A DNA stretch of 64,000 nucleotides from the NCBI RefSeq assembly GCF_033446685.1, contig NZ_JAWQLY010000015.1, positions 1 through 64,000 on the forward strand, written 5' to 3'. This document shows positions 57,152 to 64,000 of the stretch, piece after piece (within the stretch, counting starts at the first letter, position 1; the number at the start of each line of letters is the position of its first letter). The notes under the pieces are model-generated. The model saw only the letters and a list, made by a program, of their open reading frames with translations. It was not told the DNA's origin and did not search any database. Origin of the DNA: Modicisalibacter sp033446685. Lineage in GTDB: Bacteria > Pseudomonadota > Gammaproteobacteria > Pseudomonadales > Halomonadaceae. A program made the position numbers and the translations under genes.

Positions 57152-57706
57152 CTATTTCTGGTGGCTGATACTCATTAGATAAATAGCCACCGACAAGGCC
57201 AATACCGACAGCGCCAGATAGATCGCTTCTAAAGGCGTCTGAAAGCGTATATCCACCACGGCGCGAAAGAATTCGATAATCACCGCCAGAATCACGACGC
57301 GCGCAATCTTGTCTTTCAACTGATCGAACGATTCAACATTGAATGGATGCCTAGGGGCATAATTCTCGGCCTGCTCGATCGGAGAAACGAAGAGCCGGTA
57401 TACGCCCAAGCCAAACACCAGCAGTACGATGGCCACCAGGTAGATATCCACGGCAATGACAATGCTAGGCACAACCGTTTCGTGGATATCGGGCCCCACC
57501 CCCAGCAAATAATAGGCCACCGTATCGGACACGATTTCCAAGATGTCGAGCGTGCCAATGATAAACAGCACAAAGGCCCCCAGCAGACTAGGAATCACGG
57601 CCGCCATAACAAGGAAACGCGAGCCCCACAGGAATCGTTCGAAACGTTCCCCGAGCCGGCTCTGAGAGCGTATGGAAGGCTGCTTCGGCTTGCTTGGCTC
57701 TTGCAT
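57152..57706 (-). CDS. YqhA/UPF0114-family membrane protein
   Basis: A 184-residue protein with three to four membrane helices; FERFLWGSRFLVMAAVIPSLLGAF and VDIYLVAIVLLVFGLGVYRLF are typical of the UPF0114 (YqhA) family. Function is unknown. The ATG at 57706 has GGAGGGG upstream and is preferred over one eight codons earlier. It is monocistronic. Base composition in and around the gene is less GC-rich than most of the window. Confidence 0.85.
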   Translation of the reverse strand: MQEPSKPKQPSIRSQSRLGERFERFLWGSRFLVMAAVIPSLLGAFVLFIIGTLDILEIVSDTVAYYLLGVGPDIHETVVPSIVIAVDIYLVAIVLLVFGLGVYRLFVSPIEQAENYAPRHPFNVESFDQLKDKIARVVILAVIIEFFRAVVDIRFQTPLEAIYLALSVLALSVAIYLMSISHQK

Positions 57707-57951
57707 GGCCCCTCCTGAATCACTTATCACGCAACATGGACAGAGATATCACCACGGTATCTCGCCGTCAGCTATTGAAAATGACCATGACCAAAAATGA
57801 TGGGGCGCGACACGGCAACTGCCTGGCAGGCCAGGTAGCTCAAAGAAAGAAACATCCCGCACAGAGGTAGGGTGCGGGTGCTGCTCGGTCTCCTCTCCGG
57901 GCTTCCTTGGCGAAGTGGCCTTCTGTCGTTGGGCGCATAGCCCTAAGACGA

Positions 57952-58605
57952 TCACGCCGGGTTGATCAACACCTCGCCCTCGTTCTTCGGTGAGCCGACA
58001 CGCTGGCTGACCGCCCAACTGGTCAGCGCATCGACGGGCAGATGGCGAATGAGATGGCGGATCGACTCGCGATCGGTCAGGTCCGGGTCCAGCCACGGCT
58101 CCAGACTCTCATCGTCCAGGACCAACGGCATGCGCGAGTGAATATCCTTGGTAAAGCCACGGGCCGGCTCGGTGAGAATCGCACAGCCCGGCTTGCCATC
58201 CGCCCGCTCCACCCAGATGCCGGCGAACCAGATCGGCTCGCGGTCCCGCCGGCAGAAGAAGTAGGGTTGCTTGCCGCCCGGTTGCTTCAGCCATTCATAC
58301 CAGCCATCCGCCGGGATCAGGCAGCGACGATGAGCAAAGGCGCCTTTGTAATAACTGGAGGTCGCCACCTTCTCGACGGTAGCATTGATCGGCTCGGGCG
58401 CTTTCTCCCCCGCCCAGTGCGGCTTGTAGCCCCACCATAGCGCATCCATCACCGCCGGCTTGTCCGCCGAGAGCCGGCGAATACCGACGACCCAGGTACC
58501 CGGCGCCACATTGTAGCGGGCCGGCATATCCTGCTCGACCAGTGGCACACCGAGTCGCTGGGCAAGCTTGGCATAGGGGCTATAAAGCGCGAAGCGGCCG
58601 CACAT
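57952..58605 (-). CDS. yedK: SOS response-associated peptidase / HMCES-like abasic-site protein (YedK)
   Basis: A 217-residue SRAP protein that crosslinks to abasic sites in single-stranded DNA to shield them. The catalytic Cys2 (MCGRFALYSPYAKL), the NVAPG motif, PINATVEKV, the active-site Glu in CLIPADGWYEWLK, and the conserved His in KDIHSRMPLVL are all present, so it should be active. Length is typical. No clear LexA box was found upstream. Confidence 0.93.
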   Translation of the reverse strand: MCGRFALYSPYAKLAQRLGVPLVEQDMPARYNVAPGTWVVGIRRLSADKPAVMDALWWGYKPHWAGEKAPEPINATVEKVATSSYYKGAFAHRRCLIPADGWYEWLKQPGGKQPYFFCRRDREPIWFAGIWVERADGKPGCAILTEPARGFTKDIHSRMPLVLDDESLEPWLDPDLTDRESIRHLIRHLPVDALTSWAVSQRVGSPKNEGEVLINPA

Positions 58606-59047
58606 GGAGGGGGTACTCAGCCGGAGAAATAAACGATAGCGAACGCCAGCAAAGCTGGCGCAATGAGAGCTCCCCGTTCCACATCATCGTTACCCGGGCG
58701 GGCCTCCCAGGCAGGCGCTGCAGGCTCTCACGAGAGGCCTGCGTAACCCTACCAATCATTTCGCTTTCTAAATGCTTGAGCCGGATGTCCATATCGAGAG
58801 AGGCCTCCGCCACCATCCTGATGCGCAAATCGGAGATTCTTTCCATTATTGTCGTGCCCCTCCTCCACGAACGCCAGCAGCTCTGGCATCGGCCGCGCGC
58901 ACCCAAGCGGGCGACGGGATGGCAGAGCTGCCAGTGGTGGGAACGCGGTTAAATGTACGGGAGCAACCGAAGGTACCCAGGCCATGCTGACCGGGGCTCA
59001 CGCCGTATACTGCAAACGATCACTGGGGACGAGAAAAGATGTCATAC
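58606..59047. other. Gap with an uncertain small open frame
   Basis: A stretch of over 400 bp between yedK and the betT terminator. A minus-strand frame of 88 codons from an ATG at 58846 to 58580 begins MERISDLRIRMVAEASLDMD and would overlap the yedK start by 26 bp. It has a GGAGGAGG 13-20 nt upstream, a poor distance, and its second half is atypical. It could be a short real gene or a decayed one; it was not called. Nothing else was recognised. Confidence 0.35.
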
Positions 59048-59080
59048 AAAACCCCCGGTCGCATCGCGACCGGGGGTTTT
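59048..59080. terminator. Strong bidirectional terminator upstream of betT 3' end
   Basis: CCCCCGGTCGC and GCGACCGGGGG form an 11-bp stem with a 3-nt loop, flanked by AAAA and TTTT. It lies after the betT terminator on the minus strand and may also end a short plus-strand transcript. Confidence 0.88.
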
Positions 59081-59092
59081 CTCATTGAAACC

Positions 59093-59121
59093 AAAGGCCG
59101 GCCGCAGAACGGCCGGCCTTT
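59093..59121 (-). terminator. Terminator of betT
   Basis: AAAGGCCGGCCG and CGGCCGGCCTTT form a 12-bp stem with a 5-nt loop, 6 bp after the betT stop. Confidence 0.88.
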
Positions 59122-59126
59122 ATGCC

Positions 59127-61190
59127 TTAGGAAGGCGGCTGTTCCGGGCTGTCGGGCATGTTGATATGCCCCGGTTCCAGCCGGTTCAAGTGCAGGAACT
59201 GCATGTGCAGTTCGTATTGGTCGAGGATGTCGCCGATCACCTGGTCGCGGGTGTAGCCCATCAGGTCGTAGCCCTGGCTACCCTCGAGCAGGTACACCTC
59301 CAGCCGGTAGTAGCGCGAGTCGGCATGCGGGGCATGCATGGCGAACCCGGGCGTTACAAAGCCCTGACTCCAGATCTGGTAGGTGAAGTTCTGCTCGTCC
59401 TCGAAGTCGACGTTGAGCGACAGATAGTCGTCGCCGTTCTGTTCGCCTTCGTGGATCGCAACGCCCACGCCCTGTTCTTTCAGCGAATCGCGCACGGCTT
59501 CCATAGCCGGCCTGCAGGTCTCGTCCATGAAGCGCCGCGCCTGCTTCTTGTCGGGGAAGCTCATGGCGCGCTTCAAGCGCTGCTGCCAGTTGCGCGTATC
59601 GCGTTCGCCACCGCCGCCGGTACGCCCGGAAAGCTGGCCGGCCAGGCTCAGGCGCCGGCTGTCCTCCTTGAAGGCCTCGAGCTTAAGCGCCTTGAGCAGG
59701 CCGGCCATCATGAAGAACAGCACGATCGAGAACGGCAGGCCGGTGATCACCACCGCGCTCTGCAGCGTGGACAGGCCGCCGGCGAGCAGCAGCGACAGCG
59801 TCAGGATGCCGATCACCGCCGACCACAGGATGCGCATCCAGATCGGCGCATCGCTGTTGACGTTCTTGAGCTTCGAGGTGAAGTTCGAGAGTACCAGCGC
59901 GCCGGAATCCCCCGAGGTAATGAAGAACACGATCGCCAGGATACTCACTGCAATGGTCGTGAAGATCGGCCAAGGGTATTGCTCGAGGAACAGGTAGATG
60001 CCGGACGGCGGATTATCCATCACCTGCTGGCCGAACTCGGTGGCGCCGTTGATCGCCATGTCGATGGCGCTGTTACCCAGCAACGACATCCACAGGAACA
60101 TGAAGATGATCGGCAGCGTCATGGTGCCGAGCACGAAGGTGCGAATGGTGCGGCCACGCGAGATGCGCGCCAGGAACAGCCCGACGAACGGCCCCCAGGC
60201 GATCCACCAGGCCCAGAAGAACAGCGTCCAGCCGTTCAGCCACTGGGTCGGCCGGTCGAAGGCATAAGTGTTGAACGACAGGCTGATGAAGTTGGACAGG
60301 TAATCGCCGACGTTCATCACCAGCGCGTTGAGCAGAAAGATCGTCTTGCCGGCGAACAGCACGAACAGCAGCAGCAGTACCGCGAGCAGGATGTTGAACT
60401 CGGAAAGCCGACGAATGCCGCGCTCCACCCCGGTCACCGCGGAGATGGTCGCGAACAGCACGATGGCCAGCACCAGCACGACCTGGGTCCAGGTGCTTTC
60501 GGGAATGCCGAACATGTAGTCCAGCCCGAAGTTGAGCTGAATCACGCCGATGCCCAGGCTGGCGGCGATGCCGAAGACCGTGCCCAGCACCGCGGCAGTG
60601 TCGACCACATGACCGATGGTGCCGTAGATCTTGTCGCCGAAGATCGGGTAGAGCGCGCTGCTAATGGTCAATGGCAGGTTGTGGCGATAGCTGAAGAAGG
60701 CCAGCGCCATGCCCACCAGGGTGTAGATGCCCCAACCGGAAAGCCCCCAGTGCAGGAAGGTCAGTTCCATGGCGTGACGCGCCGCGGCGACCTGATCGTC
60801 GGGCGCGTTGGGCGCGTTGTAGAACTGGGTCAGCGGTTCGGCCAGCGCGAAGAAGATCACCCCGATACCGATCCCCGCGGAGAACAGCATCGCCGACCAC
60901 GAGAAGATGTTGAAGTCGGGTCGCGAGTGTTCGGGCCCCAGGCGGATATTGCCGTAGCGCGACAGCCCCAGGTAGATCACGAAGATCAGGTAGATCACCA
61001 CGGTCAGGAAGTAATACCAACCGAAGGTGTTGGCGATCCAGCCGAGGATGGCGTTGATGACCGTGTTGGCCTGTTCGGTGGCGATCATCGCCCACAGCGA
61101 GAAGGCGACGATGCCGACCACCGAACTGTAGAACACCGGTCCATTGAGACGATCGCCTGGCGTCGCCTCATTGTTGGATTGTGTCGTCAT
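59127..61190 (-). CDS. betT: BCCT-family choline/betaine transporter (BetT-like)
   Basis: A 687-residue carrier for choline or glycine betaine, driven by H+ or Na+. Twelve helices occupy about 20-510. The BCCT glycine-rich segment AGIGIGVIFFALAEPL and the signature FFWAWWIAWGPFVGLFLARISRGRT are clear. The long cytoplasmic C-terminal domain (about 520-687) is characteristic of BetT-type members, where it senses osmotic change. No betIBA genes are adjacent. Uptake of betaine or its precursor fits a halophile. Confidence 0.92.
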   Translation of the reverse strand: MTTQSNNEATPGDRLNGPVFYSSVVGIVAFSLWAMIATEQANTVINAILGWIANTFGWYYFLTVVIYLIFVIYLGLSRYGNIRLGPEHSRPDFNIFSWSAMLFSAGIGIGVIFFALAEPLTQFYNAPNAPDDQVAAARHAMELTFLHWGLSGWGIYTLVGMALAFFSYRHNLPLTISSALYPIFGDKIYGTIGHVVDTAAVLGTVFGIAASLGIGVIQLNFGLDYMFGIPESTWTQVVLVLAIVLFATISAVTGVERGIRRLSEFNILLAVLLLLFVLFAGKTIFLLNALVMNVGDYLSNFISLSFNTYAFDRPTQWLNGWTLFFWAWWIAWGPFVGLFLARISRGRTIRTFVLGTMTLPIIFMFLWMSLLGNSAIDMAINGATEFGQQVMDNPPSGIYLFLEQYPWPIFTTIAVSILAIVFFITSGDSGALVLSNFTSKLKNVNSDAPIWMRILWSAVIGILTLSLLLAGGLSTLQSAVVITGLPFSIVLFFMMAGLLKALKLEAFKEDSRRLSLAGQLSGRTGGGGERDTRNWQQRLKRAMSFPDKKQARRFMDETCRPAMEAVRDSLKEQGVGVAIHEGEQNGDDYLSLNVDFEDEQNFTYQIWSQGFVTPGFAMHAPHADSRYYRLEVYLLEGSQGYDLMGYTRDQVIGDILDQYELHMQFLHLNRLEPGHINMPDSPEQPPS

Positions 61191-61501
61191 AGGAGTTCCT
61201 GATTTGGTTCAGGCAAGGTTTGCGTTCACGATAGCGGCACACACAAAGCTCGGCACGCACACCACCGGCATGCGCCCGTTCCCCTATCGATGTCGGGGTA
61301 TGTAAGCCATTTCCGCAGCTATTAGCTTAGAAGCAATACGGAAAAAAGCTGCTTATCGTTTGAGCGTCGCACGGAAACAATTATTTATGATTGAGTCAAG
61401 GCCCGAGCTGCGATTCACCGGCTGAGCGCGTCGCCGAGGACGTTTCCTCTATACTTCACCGCACATTGCCGCGCATGCCCCTAGACGACAAGGAGTCCCC
61501 G
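61191..61501. other. Divergent promoter region betT / secreted protein
   Basis: A 311-bp gap. A TATACT box at 61450-61455 is a likely -10 for the plus-strand gene. The stretch 61310-61400 is AT-rich and may hold the betT promoter. No operator or small gene was recognised. Confidence 0.45.
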
Positions 61502-62185
61502 ATGCCCGCCCCACGTACCGCTGCGCTGTGTAGCGCCTTCCTCTTTTGTTACATGCTGAGCGTCACCGCGGCGGCGCAGCCGGCCGCCGGCGAGTGGCAG
61601 GCCTACGACGAGGCCCTGACCAGCGGCGCGCGCCAGGCCACGCTGTGGCGCTACGGCTGGGGCGGCGTCTATGCCGCCAGCCTGGCCAACAATCTCTATC
61701 AGGCCAGCGAAGCCGACGATCAGGATGATCGCTTCGACGGCAGGGTCGGCGCGGTGAAGTCGGCGCTGGCGCTGGGCGGCGTGATCACCGACCCGCAGCC
61801 GCATCCAGCGGCGCATCGGCGTCTCGAGGCCTTGGCCGAACAGGGCGACCGCGAGGCGCTCAATGACGCCCGCGAGCTGATGCGCGCCACCGCCGCCGAG
61901 GAGCGGGCTCGGCACGCCTGGCAGGCGCGGCTCGATTCGTTGGTGGTCAACACCCTCGGCGGGCTGGCGATCGGCGTCGGCGACGACCGCCCGCGCGACG
62001 GCCTGGTCAACTTCGCCACCGGCATGCTGGTCGGCGAACTCCAGATCTGGACCCAACCCACCCAGGCCGGCGCCGCGCTCAATCGCTTCCAGCCCGCCAC
62101 GCTGTCGCTGGGCGACAATCGCCTCGATTACCAGTATGCCTGGGTGCTCACGCCCAGCCAGGTGGGTGTGAACATCCGCTACTGA
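61502..62185 (+). CDS. Secreted protein of unknown function
   Basis: A 227-residue protein with a signal peptide (about 1-26, ending TAAAQ-P), preceded by an AAGGAG ribosome site. The mature part has an aromatic N-terminal segment (WRYGWGGVYAASLANNLYQA), an Ala-rich helical middle (about 100-150) and a C-terminal strand-rich part ending VGVNIRY, as in small outer-membrane or periplasmic proteins. The family is not recognised. It lies directly upstream of the Zur-boxed znu operon but is separated from it by an operator. Confidence 0.75.
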   Translation: MPAPRTAALCSAFLFCYMLSVTAAAQPAAGEWQAYDEALTSGARQATLWRYGWGGVYAASLANNLYQASEADDQDDRFDGRVGAVKSALALGGVITDPQPHPAAHRRLEALAEQGDREALNDARELMRATAAEERARHAWQARLDSLVVNTLGGLAIGVGDDRPRDGLVNFATGMLVGELQIWTQPTQAGAALNRFQPATLSLGDNRLDYQYAWVLTPSQVGVNIRY

Positions 62186-62248
62186 GCATGCTTGAGCCGG
62201 GCCAGCCCTACTGTGCGTCTCGCCGATCGCGGCTGGTCAGGGCGCGTT

Positions 62249-62268
62249 TTGTTATGTTATAACCTTTC
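62249..62268 (+). promoter_or_regulatory. Zur box upstream of the znu operon
   Basis: TGTTATGTTATAACCTTT contains the perfect palindrome GTTAT-GTT-ATAAC (62251-62263) and matches the gammaproteobacterial Zur core TGTTATNNTATAAC closely. It lies about 40 bp before the small His-rich gene. It predicts repression of the operon when zinc is plentiful. Confidence 0.75.
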
Positions 62269-62305
62269 CGGCTTTTTCACTGGTCCAACCCAAGAACGTA
62301 TCCGC

Positions 62306-62452
62306 ATGGCACACCGACACCATCATCGGCCCGATGGGCCCTGTCATTTTTCGCTGATGTCGCTTTCGGCGCGCCGCCGGCTGCTGATGGCGCTCGCTCC
62401 GCTGGCGCTGCTGTGGCTGGCGGTCGCCTGGGCTAATGGAGCGCTCGGCTGA
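62306..62452 (+). CDS. Small His-rich membrane protein, first gene of the znu operon
   Basis: A 48-residue protein. The N terminus is MAHRHHHRPDGPCHFSLMSL, with five His and a Cys that could bind zinc; one hydrophobic helix (about 29-45, LMALAPLALLWLAVAW) follows. Its TGA overlaps the znuC ATG (TGATG), so the two are translationally coupled, and a Zur box precedes it. It could be a metal-delivery or sensing accessory of ZnuBC, or a translational leader. No described family was recognised. Confidence 0.7.
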   Translation: MAHRHHHRPDGPCHFSLMSLSARRRLLMALAPLALLWLAVAWANGALG

Positions 62453-63201
62453 TGGCACGTCTGCGACTCGACGACCTGCAGCTCGCTCAGGGCGGGCGCA
62501 CCGTGATCGAGCATCTCGACGGCGCCTTCCCCGACGGCGCCATCACCGCGCTGATCGGCGCCAACGGCGCCGGCAAGAGCACCCTGATCCAGGCGATCAT
62601 GGGCGTGCTGCCGCCGGTCGCCGGGCGCATCGACTGCCAGGTGCCGCGCGAGCGACGCGCCTGGCTGCCCCAGCAGCTGGCGCTGGACCTGAGCTTCCCG
62701 ATGAGCGTCGAGGAGCTGGTGATGGCCGGCTGCTGGCCGGTGCGCGGCGCCTTCAAGGGCTATCACCCGGCGCACTACCGCCAGGCCCGCACGGTCATGC
62801 AGCGCCTGGGTATCTCGCGACTCGCCCACCGTCCGCTGGGCGAGCTGTCCGGCGGCCAGCGCCAGCGCGCCCTGCTCGGCCGCACCCTGATGCAGGAGGC
62901 CGAGCTGCTGCTGCTCGACGAGCCGTTCGCCAACGTCGACAGCGAGACCGTCGGCGTGATCGCCGAGGTCCTGCGCGAAATGGCCGCCCGGGGCACCACC
63001 ATCATCGTCGTGCTTCACGACCTGGAGCAGCTCGCCGCGCTGGCCGGCTGCGTGCTGCAACTGGCCGGCGGCCACGGTCATTGGCGCGAGCCGCGCGAGT
63101 TGCTCGCCGACTATGGTATGGGCATCGGCGCGGACAACGCCCGCGCGCCGCACCTGCCGCTGAATCTGGCGGGACTGAAGACGCCGGGGGCCGCACGATG
63201 A
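62452..63201 (+). CDS. znuC: Zinc ABC transporter ATP-binding protein (ZnuC)
   Basis: A 249-residue ABC ATPase. Walker A is GANGAGKST, the signature LSGGQRQRALLGR, Walker B LLLLDEPFANVD, and the switch His is in VVLHDLEQLA. The size and the adjacent permease place it in the zinc/manganese (znu/mnt/psa) group; the Zur box selects zinc. It overlaps its neighbours on both sides by 1-4 bp. No znuA binding-protein gene is seen here. Confidence 0.9.
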   Translation: MARLRLDDLQLAQGGRTVIEHLDGAFPDGAITALIGANGAGKSTLIQAIMGVLPPVAGRIDCQVPRERRAWLPQQLALDLSFPMSVEELVMAGCWPVRGAFKGYHPAHYRQARTVMQRLGISRLAHRPLGELSGGQRQRALLGRTLMQEAELLLLDEPFANVDSETVGVIAEVLREMAARGTTIIVVLHDLEQLAALAGCVLQLAGGHGHWREPRELLADYGMGIGADNARAPHLPLNLAGLKTPGAAR

Positions 63202-64000
63202 TCGATACGCTCAATAGCCTGCTGCTCGCCCCGCTGAACGATTACGGCTTCATGCGCCGCGCGCTGATCGCCGGGCTGGCGCTGTCGCTGGCCGCGCCGC
63301 CGCTGGGGGTGTTTCTGATGCTGCGCGGCATGAGCCTGATCGGCGACGCCATGGCCCACGCCATCCTGCCCGGCGTGGCGCTGGGCTTTCTGCTCGGCGG
63401 CTTCTCGCTGCCGGCGATGAGCCTCGGCGGCATCCTCTCGGGGCTGGTGGTCGCCGGGCTGGCGGGCAGCGTCTCGCAACTCACCGGCCACCGCGAGGAC
63501 GCCGCGATGGCCAGCTTCTACCTGATCTCGCTGGCCGCCGGGGTCATGCTGGTGTCGCTGGGCGGCAGTAGCGTCGATCTGACCCATGTGCTGTTCGGCT
63601 CGATCCTCGCCGTCGACACCACCGCGCTGCTGCTGATCGCCGCGGTGTGCAGCGTCACCGTGATCGTCCTCGCACTGAGCTTTCGCGCGCTGGTCGTGGA
63701 ATGCCTCGACCCGCTGTTCCTGCGCAGCCAGGGCGTGCGCAGCGGGCTGATTCAGGGCGTGTTCCTGGGCCTGGTGGTGCTCAACCTGACCGCCGGCTTC
63801 CAGACCCTGGGCACGCTGATGGCGGTGGGCCTGATGATGCTGCCGGCGACCGCCGCGCGCTTCTGGTCGAAGCGCCTCGAGGGACTGATCGGTCTGGCGG
63901 TGGTGATCGCGCTGTTCGCCAGCACCGGCGGGCTGCTGCTGTCGTATCACTTCAGCCTGCCCTCGGGGCCGAGCATCATCCTGCTGGCCGGCGCCGTGTA
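63198..64000 (+). CDS. znuB: Zinc ABC transporter permease (ZnuB), truncated by the window edge
   Basis: The first 267 residues of a metal ABC-3 family permease, starting at an ATG that overlaps the znuC stop (ATGA). It begins MIDTLNSLLLAPLNDYGFMR, has the family segment GMSLIGDAMAHAILPGVALG and at least seven hydrophobic helices, and is open at the window end. Family members are about 260-300 residues long, so little is missing. Confidence 0.9.
   Translation, partial: MIDTLNSLLLAPLNDYGFMRRALIAGLALSLAAPPLGVFLMLRGMSLIGDAMAHAILPGVALGFLLGGFSLPAMSLGGILSGLVVAGLAGSVSQLTGHREDAAMASFYLISLAAGVMLVSLGGSSVDLTHVLFGSILAVDTTALLLIAAVCSVTVIVLALSFRALVVECLDPLFLRSQGVRSGLIQGVFLGLVVLNLTAGFQTLGTLMAVGLMMLPATAARFWSKRLEGLIGLAVVIALFASTGGLLLSYHFSLPSGPSIILLAGAV

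Overview
The window is GC-rich, gene-dense chromosomal DNA of a halophilic gammaproteobacterium, most likely a member of the Halomonadaceae (Halomonas, Salinicola, Chromohalobacter or a relative). This assignment rests on gene content and protein character (a BetT-type BCCT transporter, otsA/otsB trehalose synthesis, a TRAP transporter, the glnA-ntrBC order, Zur and SAH regulation), not on a database search. No rRNA, tRNA, insertion sequence, prophage or CRISPR array was seen.

Layout. 0.2-7.6 kb: a HAD hydrolase, L-lactate dehydrogenase lldD with a divergent FCD/GntR regulator and two LldR/PdhR-type operators, then a DctB/DctD-type two-component system and a YdjM-like membrane protein. 7.6-12.1 kb: gamma-carbonic anhydrase, an SNF-family transporter, oligopeptidase A (prlC) and yheV. 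12.2-15.2 kb: a dctPQM TRAP operon with a consensus sigma-54 promoter and two upstream repeats, the probable DctD target. 15.6-20.0 kb: Mn-type and Cu/Zn superoxide dismutases, metF, a CDF metal exporter with a His-Asp tract, and an AEC transporter.

20.1-28.3 kb: eight tightly overlapping minus-strand genes encode a complex I-like membrane assembly (NuoA, a fused NuoB-NuoD, NuoH, J, K, L, M, N). It has no NuoC, E, F, G or I. The fused NuoB-NuoD has lost the iron-sulfur cysteines and the quinone-site motif, while the antiporter-like subunits keep most of their proton-channel lysines and glutamates. This is the most unusual system in the window.

28.4-42 kb: a 19-cysteine copper-storage-like protein, an NhaP-type antiporter, ahcY behind an SAH riboswitch, a low-complexity lipoprotein, metK, transketolase, the class Ib ribonucleotide reductase operon nrdHIEF with paired NrdR-like boxes, and class I fructose-bisphosphate aldolase. 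42-47.7 kb: the nitrogen control block ntrC-ntrB-(DUF4124)-glnA, with a sigma-54 promoter and NtrC site before glnA. 47.7-51.9 kb: a small glycosyltransferase-like protein, a polysaccharide-deacetylase-like protein, typA/bipA and a DUF2231 membrane protein. 52-57 kb: metallothionein, a tiny acidic protein, and the osmoprotective cassette otsB-GH15-otsA. 57-64 kb: a YqhA-family protein, YedK, the betaine/choline carrier betT, a secreted protein of unknown function, and a Zur-boxed operon of a small His-rich membrane protein, znuC and znuB, the last cut by the window edge.

Together the genes cover osmoadaptation (BetT, trehalose), lactate and organic-acid use (LldD, TRAP), the methionine/SAM cycle (MetF, AhcY, MetK), oxidative and metal stress (SODs, CDF, metallothionein, copper-storage protein, Znu) and nitrogen control.
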